64,000 nt of DNA from Taxillus chinensis (Eukaryota > Streptophyta > Magnoliopsida > Santalales > Loranthaceae), in contig CM042092.1 in the NCBI GenBank assembly GCA_023512835.1, positions 43,294,258-43,358,257 on the forward strand, written 5' to 3'. Position 1 is the stretch's first letter. Each line of letters begins with the position of its first letter. The position numbers and the translations under genes were made by a program. Of the stretch, positions 1 through 9,416 are shown one piece after another. The notes beneath the pieces are model-generated. The model did no database searches, had not been told where the DNA came from, and saw only the letters and a program-made list of their open reading frames with translations.

Positions 1-940
1 GAGTGCGATTGAATTCACGCAGTTGTTCACGCCGATGGATTAGTAAGGTACTGGGTTTGGAGTCGAAGATGACGATCCTTTGGTTCTTGAAGTCAATGTC
101 GAGAAGGAACCAGTGCGGGGATGTGGACAAGTAGGGAATTAGCACATGGTTTACCTCATCCCAGGGACGGAAGGAGTTCTTATATCTGCGACCTTGTATA
201 ATCTCGAGCATTGCTGCATCATCGATCAGCTGAACCTGCATGATCGGCAAACAGAGTTCCACGCTAGTATCTCTGCGAATGTGGAGAGGTAGCTTCTCGA
301 GAAATGACTTCTGTGCAAAGATGAACTGAGTCATCTCGATATTATCCATTTCTACACCGTCATGGAGTAGTCGACAAAGGTCAGGTTCGGTGAAGAAGGC
401 TTCATAGCCGCAAGTCCTCGCAGTGGTGTCCCCAGCAACATAAGTGTTGAATGTAGCTAATTCAGCTAAGGTGCCTCCAGTAGTTACAATGTGAGGTGGG
501 GCTAATGGTTGGTCGGTAGTGGTAGCGGTTGGTTTGGAGGGTGAAGCAGGCATGGTGTACTTAGCCGTACTTCGATGTGAAGTTGAGGGGCCTGGCTGAG
601 TAGAAGAAGATGGTTGGCAGGGAGCAGCAGGCTGCTTCTTCATGCAGGTTGCAATTGGAACATCATCATCGTCATCAGAATCTGAGATGACCGTAGTTCT
701 GTGCGCACGCTTTCTCCCCCACATGTAAATGGTAGTAGGCTGAGGTTGTGAGTGACTCGAAGAAGGTGCGGCGGGCTGTGGAGTATCGACTGGTTCAGGT
801 GCAGGTCGGTCGGATGGCTATGGGAGTGTGTTCTTGACCGTAAGCGATATTTCACCACTTGCAAGCCGATGACATTCTGACAGAATAGCTCCCAGAGTTG
901 TACTGAGTCCTTTGTATTGTCTTTGGTAAGCTCCCTTGAT
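1..940 (-). pseudogene. Ulp1-like (C48) cysteine protease fragment, C-terminal domain cut by window edge
   Basis: Reading leftward, an open frame of about 272 codons runs from a TAG at 818-820 to the window edge. It begins with a low-complexity Ser/Pro/Gln-rich, acidic linker (a run of four Asp near 664-675), followed by a globular part. The end of that part matches the Ulp1/C48 signature: His-Trp followed by an alternating hydrophobic strand (LLDIDF), His codon at 113-115, and the strand ending IFDS with the Asp codon at 62-64. C48 enzymes cleave SUMO-like modifiers with a His-Asp-Cys triad; the Cys would lie outside the window. In plants, transposons (notably some Mutator-like elements) often carry such domains, so transposon origin is more likely than a host desumoylase. 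The same frame continues upstream of the TAG to about 940, where gypsy-A homology begins. Family call is from motif reading only. Confidence 0.62.
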
Positions 941-2206
941 GTCTTCACCAGTCTAGAGTTGCTGTGTATCCAGGGGGTACGAAGATGTACCATGCGCTTC
1001 GAGGACATTTTTGGTGGCCTGGGATGAAACGCAATGTGGCTGCTTTTGTTTTGCGGTGCCTCACGTGTCAGCAGGTGAAGGCTGAGCATCAACGGCCGGC
1101 GGGCATGTTACAGCCCTTGCCCATAACGGAGTGGAAGTGGGACCACATAGCGATGGATTTTGTGACTGGTATTCCACCCACCACAGGGAGGAAAGATATG
1201 ATTTGGGTGATTGTGGATCGACTCACAAAGTCGGCCCATTTCCTGGCTGTTCACGAGCGGGACTCTATTGGGACCTTGAGTCATCTATACATGAACGAGA
1301 TTGTGAGACTACATGGAGTACCATCATCGGTTGTCTCTGACCGGGATTCGAGGTTCACTTCCCGTTTCTGGGCAGGTTTGCAGGGGGCTATGGGGACCAA
1401 ACTTCACTTGAGTACAGCCTTTCACCCTGAGACTGACGGCCAGACAGAGAGGACGAATCAGACTTTGGAGGACATGTTACGGGCCTGTGTGTTAGATTTT
1501 GGGGGTTCGTGGGCGACTCACCTTCCTTTGGTGGAGTTTGCCTACAACAACAGTTATCAGGCATCCATTGGGATGGCTCCTTTTGAGGCGTTGTATGGGC
1601 GGCCGTATCGATCACCTTCGTGTTGGACCGAGGTGGGGGAGACAGCTCTCTTGGGACCACAGTTGGTTCAAGAGGCTACCGAGAAGGTTAAGTTGATTCG
1701 TCAGCGTTTGTTATCAGCTCAGAGTCGGTAGAAATCTTATGCGGATTAGCGGCGGCGACCTTTTGGAGTTTTCTGTTGGTGATCATGTGTTTCTTCGTGT
1801 TTCTCCACGCCGTGGACATCGACGGTTTGGGCGAGGTTCCAAGCTATCTCCGCGGTTTATTGGTCCTTTTGAGATTCTGGATCGTGTGGGGCATGTGGCC
1901 TACCGGTTAGCGTTACCACCGCGGCTGAGTCGAGTGCACAACGTGTTTCACGTGTCCCAGTTGCGGAATTATCACCCTGACCCCACTCATGTGATCGATT
2001 GGGGGACATTAGACATTGAGGATGACATGTCTATTGTTGAGGCCCCTATCCGTATCCTAGATCGGCGAGAGAAGCTTTTGCGTGGTCGTGCTATTCCTTT
2101 GGTTCGCGTGCTGTGGCAGCACCGTGGCATTGAGGAGGAGACATGGGAACGTGAGTCCGTGATGCATGAGCAGCACCCAGAATTGTTCGAGGACGAACAA
2201 TCTTAA
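941..2206 (+). pseudogene. gypsy-A integrase plus C-terminal chromodomain
   Basis: End of the pol polyprotein. The zinc-binding region keeps the CLTC pair, but the second His of the HHCC set, present in gypsy-C as VHPGG, reads Tyr here (VYPGG). The DDE core follows with MDFVTG, VSDRDSRF and the Glu in DGQTERTNQ, so all three catalytic acids are present. At 1729-1731 an in-frame TAG replaces the Gln codon found in relatives, a second TAG lies at about 1744, and the frame shifts before [13 protein letters not shown]. The tail (1745-2206) has the Tekay-style chromodomain (ILDRREK, then RVLWQHRG and EETWE). Chromodomains of this clade are thought to steer integration to heterochromatin. Non-functional as written. 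Confidence 0.9.
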
Positions 2207-2528
2207 GCATGGGAGGTGGCTGTTGGTGGCTGTTGGCCAAGGGATAGTGATGTGTTTTCTTGTATTAGTTGTGTATGATTTGGTGTATTTGTTTTGTCTT
2301 TTAGACATGTGTTCATATTTGTGATGTGTTTTGAGATTTCTATTTGTGACATGCGGATATGTGTTGTTATGGATTATGGTGGTACCTTGTTATGTGCTGT
2401 TATGTGCTGTGCGCGGTGTATGACCCATTTGGGTGTTGTGGCTCGCCGTGTGGCAAATGGGTAGCTTGTGTTTGTTTTCCTCGTATGTCATTTCTTTTCG
2501 AGGATGAAAAGTCTTAGGGGGGAGAGGA
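2207..2528 (+). other. gypsy-A 3' untranslated region and polypurine tract
   Basis: Non-coding stretch between the pol stop and the LTR. It ends in a purine run (AGGGGGGAGAGGA, 2516-2528) directly abutting the LTR's TGTAATG. This is the plus-strand primer site for reverse transcription. The preceding motif TTTCGAGGATGAAAAGTC is conserved in gypsy-B, gypsy-C and the decayed copy near 22185. Confidence 0.85.
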
Positions 2529-2824
2529 TGTAATGACCCGTGTGTAAGAAGTTAACCACAAACACCTTGGATGTTGGTGCACAAGTTTGAGGTAAGAGAT
2601 GAGCCCAAGAGGAGACTTTTGGGAGGTGCATGTGACAAGTGATAACGTACATTTATGCCCTAGGAAGATGCTATGCATATACATGCGGTTTTAAGCTATT
2701 TTGGCAGATTTTGGAGCTCACTTTTGGTATACTAGATGGCCTCAAACAATTGGCGTGCAAGAACAAAAGTTGCTTAGAATGAGGTCCTCTATCTACCACA
2801 AAAATTTCAGAGCATTTGGAGCTG

Positions 2825-2849
2825 CACGTGAATTCACCCATTTCACGTG
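2825..2849. promoter_or_regulatory. Inverted pair of G-boxes (CACGTG) in gypsy-A LTR
   Basis: CACGTG occurs at 2825-2830 and 2844-2849 within an inverted repeat whose arms read GCACGTGAATT and its near-complement. The same structure recurs in the LTRs of gypsy-B and gypsy-C. G-boxes are bound by plant bZIP and bHLH factors; activity here is inferred from sequence only. Confidence 0.5.
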
Positions 2850-3081
2850 CAAGCATATTTTTGCTTCTCAGACCTCTACAAGATACAAGGAGGCTTGGGG
2901 TGAAGTTTGAGTGCATTTGGAGCTGCACGCCAATTGGGGAATTGGCGTTCAAATTGGCGTGTAGGCATGTTTTTGCATGGTTACCTTGGTTTTGTCATTC
3001 TAATCATCTTTTCCCAAAGGACCATGTTGGAATTGTGAATATTTTGGTGTGTATAGATGTGGGAAGGTCACAGCTTGTTCC

Positions 3082-3158
3082 ATCAAAACTACATCGTTTT
3101 GATGCTGGGATTCACTTAATCAAAACTACGTCGTTTTGATGTTGTGTTGTCTATATAA
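3082..3158 (+). promoter_or_regulatory. Paired ACGT-core palindromes and TATA box, gypsy-A LTR promoter
   Basis: Two 22-bp units (3082-3103 and 3119-3140) have arms ATCAAAAC and GTTTTGAT around a central core. The second core contains ACGT; the first reads ACAT. The TATA box at 3152 lies 11 bp downstream. The arrangement is conserved in all five gypsy LTRs of this family in the window. Confidence 0.6.
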
Positions 3159-3213
3159 GGAGGAGAAGCCCTTCTGTTTTAGGTTTAGGGTTTGTTGCTC
3201 CACCAGCCGTCGT

Positions 3214-3252
<39 letters not shown>

Positions 3253-3794
3253 AGGAGAGCTTCTGGTGGCTGCCGGAGCGTCTTGCGTGGGTGGTCGGAG
3301 TCTTGCGTGGAAGCGGGAGCAGGAGAACATACAAGGTAGGGGTTCTGTTCTTCTTAAATCCTCCTCTGTCCTAGGGTTCTAGGGCAGATTATGGAGTTAT
3401 ACCTGTTTATATATATATATGTAATCCATATAGGTGTGATCTCCTATATGGATGTTGGCATTCAATGGCGGTTTTTGATGTATTCTGGTGTTGGATGGTG
3501 AGTGCATATTAAGTGTTCGATAAAATGCCTGTGTGAATATGTCTGTGTGAATATGCCTAGTATGTGTTTGATAATATGCCTGTGTGGCTGGGTTTGTGAA
3601 TGTATGCATGTTAAGCGTTTGGTAAAATACCTGTGAGACTCTGCATGTCAAGTGTTTGATTTTATGCCTGATGGGCTGTGCGAACTAAGTGTTTGGTATT
3701 ATGCCTCTGAAAGTGTATATGCTACGTGTTTGGTTTAATGCCTGTGTGACCTTGTATGATGTGTTTGTGGAACCCGGTGGCTGTGGAAGCCCGG

Positions 3795-3990
3795 GACTGG
3801 AACTGTTAGCCTGTGTGGCTAAGCCTATATGGCTGTGGATATTTTAGCCCATGTGGCTAAGCCTGAGTGGCCGTGGATATGTTAGCCGTGTGGCTAAGCC
3901 TTAGTGGCCGTGGATATGTTAGCCGTGTGGCTAAGCCTTAGTGGCCGTGGATATGTTAGCCTATATGGCTAAGCCTGTATGGCTGAGGAT
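3795..3990 (+). repeat. Tandem repeat of about 39 bp inside gypsy-A LTR
   Basis: About five copies of a unit combining TTAGCC..GTGTGGCTAAGCC and a GTGGCTGTGGATAT-like part. gypsy-C LTRs have a different expanded unit close to the same place, so the tandem region is evolving within the family. Confidence 0.75.
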
Positions 3991-4461
3991 ATGTGTGTGC
4001 CATGTGAATGTGGAATACAACTTGTTTATATTTTATTGTCACTACACTGCACCTGTACACACTCATGTAGACGCGAGGGGCATGGGATGGATTGGGGAGA
4101 CATGATCCCTACTGAGCTGTGGTTGCTCACCCCTCCCTCTATGTTGTGTTTTCTTTCAGGAACATACAGGCGTTAGGTGGGACCCCAAGGTGGAAGACCT
4201 TATTGATTTTACTGTCTTCCATTTATGTTATTTTTATGGGAATTGATGTAACCCTAGTGGGGATGGATTGGAAAGAGGATTTTGTTGTAATAAAGACTGG
4301 TTTGGATTGTGGATTGCTTTTATGAACATTACTTTCTTGAATGTGTTGTGGATGTTTAAAGTGTTAGATTCGGGGTTTGCACCCTAACCCCTTTGCCCTC
4401 CGTGTGGGTACAAGGGGAGTCACGTACCGGTTTCCTCGGGTTGGAAATCCGGGGCGTGACA

Positions 4462-4714
4462 ATCCATAACTGTGCAGGTGTGTTTGGTGAACAAAACTTC
4501 ATAACCCTTGTCACACAATTGACTTATGCTCAGCAGGTTATGTTTAAGACCTTGAACAACATATACATTCTGAATGGACACAAAACCATTAAAGAGAGTA
4601 CCCTTACCAACAATCTTACCCTTTTTATTGTCCCCAAATGTGACAGATAAAGCGTAACCTCCCCTTACCTCACTCAATAGAGAGGCATCATCTCATCATG
4701 TGCACAAAACGGCA
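4462..4714 (-). pseudogene. copia-A remnant: end of protease and GAG-pre-integrase segment
   Basis: Minus-strand coding matches the copia polyprotein region just after the protease: VTFGDNKKGKIVGKGTL, then LKHNLLSISQLCDKGYEV, the conserved stretch before the integrase zinc finger. It is cut at 4461/4462 by the gypsy-A LTR, so the rest of pol is missing. It continues the gag fragment at 5798-6706 across the inserted solo LTR. Confidence 0.85.
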
Positions 4715-4877
4715 TGTTGGATCAAACCCGAAATTTGGATAATGCTGATAAAGTCTTATGTAATTTGATCCGAGATCTTTTGTGTTTATTTGATCATTGC
4801 AGAAGATATGTTACTAATCCAGAAATGCACTCGTGAGAGCAAAGCTAAGGACAGGATACATAATCCTGATCCGGACA

Positions 4878-5105
4878 AGAGTAAGGAACTTACATACGGA
4901 GTAAGGAACTTACATGCGGAGTAAGAAAGCGCTGACACGGAATAAGTTATCAGACTTTTCAAGACTCGCCCGGAGTAAGGAACTTACATACGGAGTAAGG
5001 AACTTACATGCGGAGTAAGGAACTTACATACGGAGTAAGGAACTTACATGCGGAGTAAGGAACTTACATACGGAGTAAGGAACTTACATGCGGAGTAAGG
5101 AAGCG
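4878..5105 (+). repeat. 20-bp tandem array in the solo LTR
   Basis: Repeats of CGGAGTAAGGAACTTACAT plus one base, where that base alternates A and G between successive units, giving a 40-bp higher-order period. The array is interrupted once by a diverged segment near 4920-4975. Related arrays occur in the same LTR position of copia-B (degenerate) and copia-C (56140-56530). Confidence 0.85.
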
Positions 5106-5757
5106 CTGACACGGACTAAGGATTCCAGTACTAAATAGATACGGAGTAAGCAACCACTGACACGGAGTAAGGTTCCGAGCTTCATTAGCTACGGAGTAAG
5201 GAAAATTACACCGGACCAAGAAGACACTGCTTCAACTCAACCACATTTAAGTTATCAGCTCGTGGTATCCCGATGTAAGACAAATTTATTGAGAACCTGA
5301 AGAATCTTACACGTGGATCATCCGGATATGTGGACACAACCTTAATTGTATATGGGAACTCACAAAGACACTTATACTCTTCAAATCCAAGATCTTGAGC
5401 TCTACAATCCGCAGCAGTCAAGGCAGAGAGATTACCGAGGGATAGTTAGTGCTGAACGCATTCCGGAACTACAAGTTCCAAGGTTGTCTCTTAGGAATGT
5501 TTTGTATAAATATTCATACTTGTACATTAAAAAAAGGAGAGCTTTTATCATCTTTGGAGATAGAAATTGGCTAGTGTGTGAGTTCATTTGTAAACAGAGT
5601 GTAAGAGAGTCTTGCTTCTATTTTGTTGTATTCATCTCGTGATAATAAAACAAAATACTTCCACTATCTTGGTTATCTTCCGAGTGATTCTATCACTTAA
5701 CTAGATAAGTGTTTGTGTCTTGAGAGAAAGGAAAGAGTTTTAATAAGAGCCTATTCA

Positions 5758-5776
5758 CCCCCCCCCCCCCCCCCCT
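5758..5776 (+). repeat. Poly-C tract near the LTR 3' end
   Basis: About 19 consecutive C, just before the conserved CTTTAGGCTCC at the LTR 3' end. copia-B has only about six C and copia-C about ten here, so the tract length is unstable or hard to sequence. Confidence 0.8.
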
Positions 5777-5797
5777 TTAGGCTCCAAGGGACCATCA

Positions 5798-6706
5798 AGG
5801 CACTATCAAGATACCACTAGCTAGAATTGATCTTTTGTTTCTGGTGGCTACTTTCAGCTTCAGGTACCTGTTCCTGCACAATGAGCAACTAAGTCTTGGG
5901 GGCCCAATTAAGATTGGGCTTTGGGTAAGTGAAAGCTGCTGTTGACAATTTAGGTTTCCAATAAGAAGGGACCGATTTAACTTTCCATGCTAATCTTGGT
6001 GATCCTTCATTAGATTTATTAGCAGGGTTAATCTCTAGAGCTTCAGCACGTTTTCCTTCCTTATTGTTATCTTTAGCAGCTTTAGTAGGCACAGGTTTGT
6101 CAGTTTTCTTCACAGGCTTGGTCTTTAAGTCTTTTGAATGGGTAGCCTGTGTGTGCCTGGTGTGTTTCTTCCTATCATAGTTGCTGTTGCACTGCAGATT
6201 TTTAGTGAAATTAAGCTGTTTAAGATTTACCCTGATTTCTATGGCAATCTCCTTCCTAAGATACTCAGGGTAGAATTTGCACTGATAGGAGAGGTGTCCA
6301 ACTTCACAGCAAATGGGGCATGTGACAGGTTTAGATTGAACACTCTGTCTCAAGGGTTTTGCTGGAGTGTTAAGAGGTTTCCTAGGTTTTCTCACATATC
6401 CTAGACCGTTCTTAACTCTTCCATCAGAGACAAACTTAGGGCTGGAAGGCAGCGACCTTTCTTGGATAAACCAGTTTCAAATGTAGTAGAGTGTCTACTT
6501 GGTTTTGTCTCTGAGATAACTACACCCTTACCCTTGCGTTGGGATGTAGAGGACAGGTTTACTGAGGGTTCAACTTTCAGTTCTTTCTTATCAACTACTG
6601 CATCACTGTCCTAAGATGCAACAATACCCAGATCTTTGAGTTTGGGCGTTACTGGTTTGGGTGAACTAGCAACAGCCATTGATACCTCCTTTCCACAATC
6701 AACGAG
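5798..6706 (-). pseudogene. copia-A remnant: gag with CCHC zinc knuckle
   Basis: The minus strand encodes the C-terminal half of a copia gag. An intact CCHC knuckle (CPICCEVGHLSYQC, near 6290-6335) binds nucleic acid in related capsid proteins. A basic Lys-rich linker follows and the frame ends LNWAPKT at about 5889, the usual place where gag passes into the protease. Past that stop, WYLDS near 5805-5840 is the beginning of the protease active-site motif, into which the solo LTR inserted. Stops break the frame on the N-terminal side above 6395. Confidence 0.8.
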
Positions 6707-7086
6707 TGTCATCACTGGTTTTCGTCCGGGCCCTTTTGGGGTGGGCACAAACTAAACCAATGGTGAGAAATTTAGAGTCGCCACCAACTGTTTTTGGGGT
6801 ACAGTTAGATACCCTCTACTTTGAGTAGTTTAAGGTGTGGTCTGCGTTATCAGAGAAGGGTTCGGGAGTTGCTTACGTGTAGGGAAGGATTAGCACCCCT
6901 ACAGCGCCCTTTCGGTATCTATTTTCGGAGGAGGAGGTTTTTATTTATTTTTACTGTTGTAATTGGGTCAAGGAACTATAGTTTTCCTAGAAAGTCTATG
7001 CTTTTATTTTACTAAGTTATTTGTTAAAGTTATGGTTAAAATTGTTTTACCATATATTTCTAAAGGAAATCCTAAATGTTTTGTTT

Positions 7087-7118
<32 letters not shown>

Positions 7119-9060
7119 TTTTAAATGGAACATGAAATCTTTTGGTATTTGATTTGAAAACACTTTTTTTTGCTTTTGTTTTTTTTGTTTTTAACTAAGC
7201 CTTTTGGTTATTTTTATTATTTTTGTTTTATTTTTCGTATTGAAAAACGTACTTGATAAATCTAAGAATGTTATACTTATCACCATTATTTTCTATTTAA
7301 AAAATGAAATGTTTTTTTACATCTTTGTTTGTTTTTTTTTTATATTGGAAAACTATTTATAACACTATTCTATTTATGTGAATTAAAAAACGTTTTTACA
7401 TCTTTTGTTTTTTTATATATTGGAAAACTTAACAAAATAACAAAAAACATTTATATCACTTTATTCTATTTATGCGAATTAAAAACGTTTTTACATCTTT
7501 TGCTTTTTTTTATATTGGAAAACTAACATAATAATACAAAAAAACATTTATATCACTTTATTTTATTTATGTGAATTAAATTTTTTTTTTACATCTTTTG
7601 CTTAACATACCTAATAAAACAAGAAAAATATATTTATATCACTATATTAAAAAAAATGATTTTTTTCACTTTTTTTTGGAACATATGCCTCACAAAACCA
7701 TATATTTTTGTATTGATTTGAGTTTTAAAAAAATGTTTTTTACCTTTTTTACCACAACAATAAAAACAAGCAACATAGCAAAGAAATAAAAATAACTAAA
7801 CCCAAAAATTAAACAATTGTGTGGTGTGTGTACCGAAATACTAAATACAATCCCTTCTCTCTTTTTTTGTCTCTTTTTTTTTTTTTGTCTTTTTGTTTGT
7901 TGCTTTTTTTGCTTTGTATATATTACAATTACATACAACAAAATAAACAAACAAAAGTAAAAAATACAACAAGAAGAGAAAAAGAAAATAAAAAAAATAC
8001 AAAGAGATAAAAATAATATTACAGCGCCCAAACAAAAAAGAAAAGAGGAAACACAAATAATAAACAAAAAAATGAAATTTAGCAATATAGCACAAAATAA
8101 GTAATAATAAAAGGGTAGCGGAACCGACTTTATCGATCTTGACAGCGACACCACGTCCGAGCTATCCTGTGGGCGTCGGTAGTGTTGAAAGAAACTCCGA
8201 GTCCGGTGGAAAACTGTGAACTCGCCGGAGCTTGGCCGGAACTTGAAATCGATGCCGGAGATGGATCGGAACTTGGGAGGGATTGGAGAAAATTGGGTGT
8301 GATTTATTGCTGTAAAGGAAGGGAGATATGTAATGATTTTTGGGGTTTTTTTTTTTTGTTTGAAGATTGAAAAATGAGAGAGGATGATTTTCTTTTTTAT
8401 AGAATTTTCGTAGGATTTTTTGGGATGAAAAATGATGTTTTTTTATTTGTGTTTTGGGAAAGGAGAGTGGAGAGGAAGGAAGAGAGAGTAGGCTTTTTTT
8501 TTTTGGAAAAATTCGTAGGACTTTTGGGATAAAATATGAGGTTTTTTGATTTGGGTTTTGGGAAGGAAAATGAAGAGAAAGGAAGAGGGAAAGTGGCTTT
8601 TTTGGGGGAAATTTTTTTTTTTTGGATAAAAAATGAGGGGTATTTATAGTTAAAGAAGAAGAAGAGAAGAGGGGGAAAAAAAACTATCGGTGGTACTGTT
8701 CATGAACAGTATATGGTACTGTTCATGAACAGTACCCAAATTTGAAATATTATTTTTTTTTCCTGATTTTGTTTTTTTCTTAAAAAAAAAATAACAAAAA
8801 AACAAAAAAAACAAAAAAAACAAACATGTCAGAATTTATTATTATTTAATAATTAATTATTTCTTATTTTATTTTATTTTTAAAAAAAAATTTAGTTTAA
8901 AATTTATATATTTTTGAGCCTGTGAACAGTACATGGATACTGTTAACACGTGATTTTTTTTATTATTAGTTTTAGATTAGTATTTTTCAGTCTGTGAACA
9001 GTACGCGAGTACTGTTCACACATGTTTTTTTTTTAAAACATTTTTTTTCTAAATAAAAAT
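6707..9060. repeat. Dispersed repeat R1 (probable old LTR), AT-rich and low complexity
   Basis: Starts TGTCATCACTGG and contains a conserved block (about 6770-6930) with GTCGCCACCAACT, GGGTTCGGGAGTT and AGCACCCCTACAGCGCCC. The same block occurs in R2 at 22440-22570. Next come long T-rich then A-rich stretches (7080-8100), a GC-richer part (8110-8300) and palindrome-bearing AT-rich sequence (8690-9030). No frame resembles a protein. The strand, the right boundary and the element type (LTR or other) are uncertain. Confidence 0.55.
8693..9025. repeat. Cluster of TACTGTTCA / TGAACAGTA palindromes
   Basis: The perfect 18-bp palindrome TACTGTTCATGAACAGTA occurs twice in tandem (about 8694-8732). 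Two imperfect versions with 8-15 bp between the half-sites lie near 8935-8955 and 8992-9022. They could form hairpins or bind a dimeric factor; no function can be assigned. Confidence 0.7.
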
Positions 9061-9416
9061 TATATTTATTTAGTTTCAAGCTCCACGGGTTACAATTACG
9101 CTCATACTCACAGAGCTACAATCCGTGCAGTCCACTATACTTTGAGCAGGACAAAATAAAAATACAACACAAAACAAACAAAGAAACAAAAACAACCCAA
9201 ACCCAGTGAAGCACAAGATCAGGCAATAACATTGCCTCGTCATAGCCATTAATTTCCTGGAGGCAAAGAATGGCCCCTTCCCCTTGCGCTTTTGAAAGTG
9301 TTCTCGTGAAATCAAAAGGATCATCTATAAATGTGGCCAATATATAAGCAGGGCCTCTTTCCTTGTATTGGCATGTTTTTTCTCATCCTTATGGTCTTGT
9401 TTGATGTCTTTGTCCC
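9061..9416. other. Presumed 3' untranslated and flanking region of the WNK gene
   Basis: Downstream (minus sense) of the WNK stop codon. No coding similarity was recognised. The boundary between the gene's transcribed end and repeat R1 cannot be fixed from sequence alone. Confidence 0.4.

Larger units (their letters stand above)
941..4461 (+). mobile_element. gypsy-A: 5'-truncated Ty3/gypsy chromovirus (Tekay type)
   Basis: Only the integrase-chromodomain end of pol, the 3' untranslated region, the polypurine tract and one LTR remain. Homology with gypsy-C starts at about 941 in the integrase zinc-finger region and is cut there by the Ulp1-like fragment, so the left junction is a truncation and not an LTR end. 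The right end is the canonical LTR terminus ending TGACA at 4461, abutting copia-A. No target duplication can be checked because the 5' end is missing. LTR sequence and gene order match gypsy-C, which lies in the opposite orientation. Confidence 0.88.
2529..4461 (+). repeat. 3' LTR of gypsy-A (1933 bp)
   Basis: Starts TGTAATGACC directly after the polypurine tract and ends GGGGCGTGACA. A TATA box (TATATAA, about 3152-3158) is preceded by paired ACGT-core palindromes and followed by a GA microsatellite (3217-3250), the expected layout of U3 then R/U5. The second half contains tandem repeats (3795-3990). The LTRs of gypsy-C carry the same terminal sequence on the opposite strand, so these are one family. 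Confidence 0.9.
4715..5797 (+). repeat. Solo LTR of a SIRE-like copia element (1083 bp)
   Basis: Begins TGTTGGATCAAACCC and ends GGCTCCAAGGGACCATCA, matching the LTRs at 37781-39187 and 55421-56769. A TATA box (TATAAATA, 5505-5512) and 20-bp tandem repeats lie inside. There is no PBS or coding sequence on either side, so it is solo, normally the product of LTR-LTR recombination. Flanks CGGCA (4710-4714) and AGGCA (5798-5802) agree at four of five positions, consistent with an aged target duplication. It splits the protease region of copia-A. Confidence 0.88.

Noticed and set aside
4878..5105. Regular short repeats considered as a CRISPR array
   Set aside because: Units are head-to-tail with no unique spacers, inside a plant LTR.
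7080..8100. T-rich and A-rich kilobase considered as centromeric satellite or scaffold attachment region
   Set aside because: No regular period, and it is shared with R2 as part of a dispersed repeat; attachment-region activity cannot be judged from base composition.
9076..9340. Minus-strand frames downstream of WNK (74-82 residues)
   Set aside because: No family resemblance, overlapping frames of equal quality, and position in a likely 3' untranslated or repeat region.
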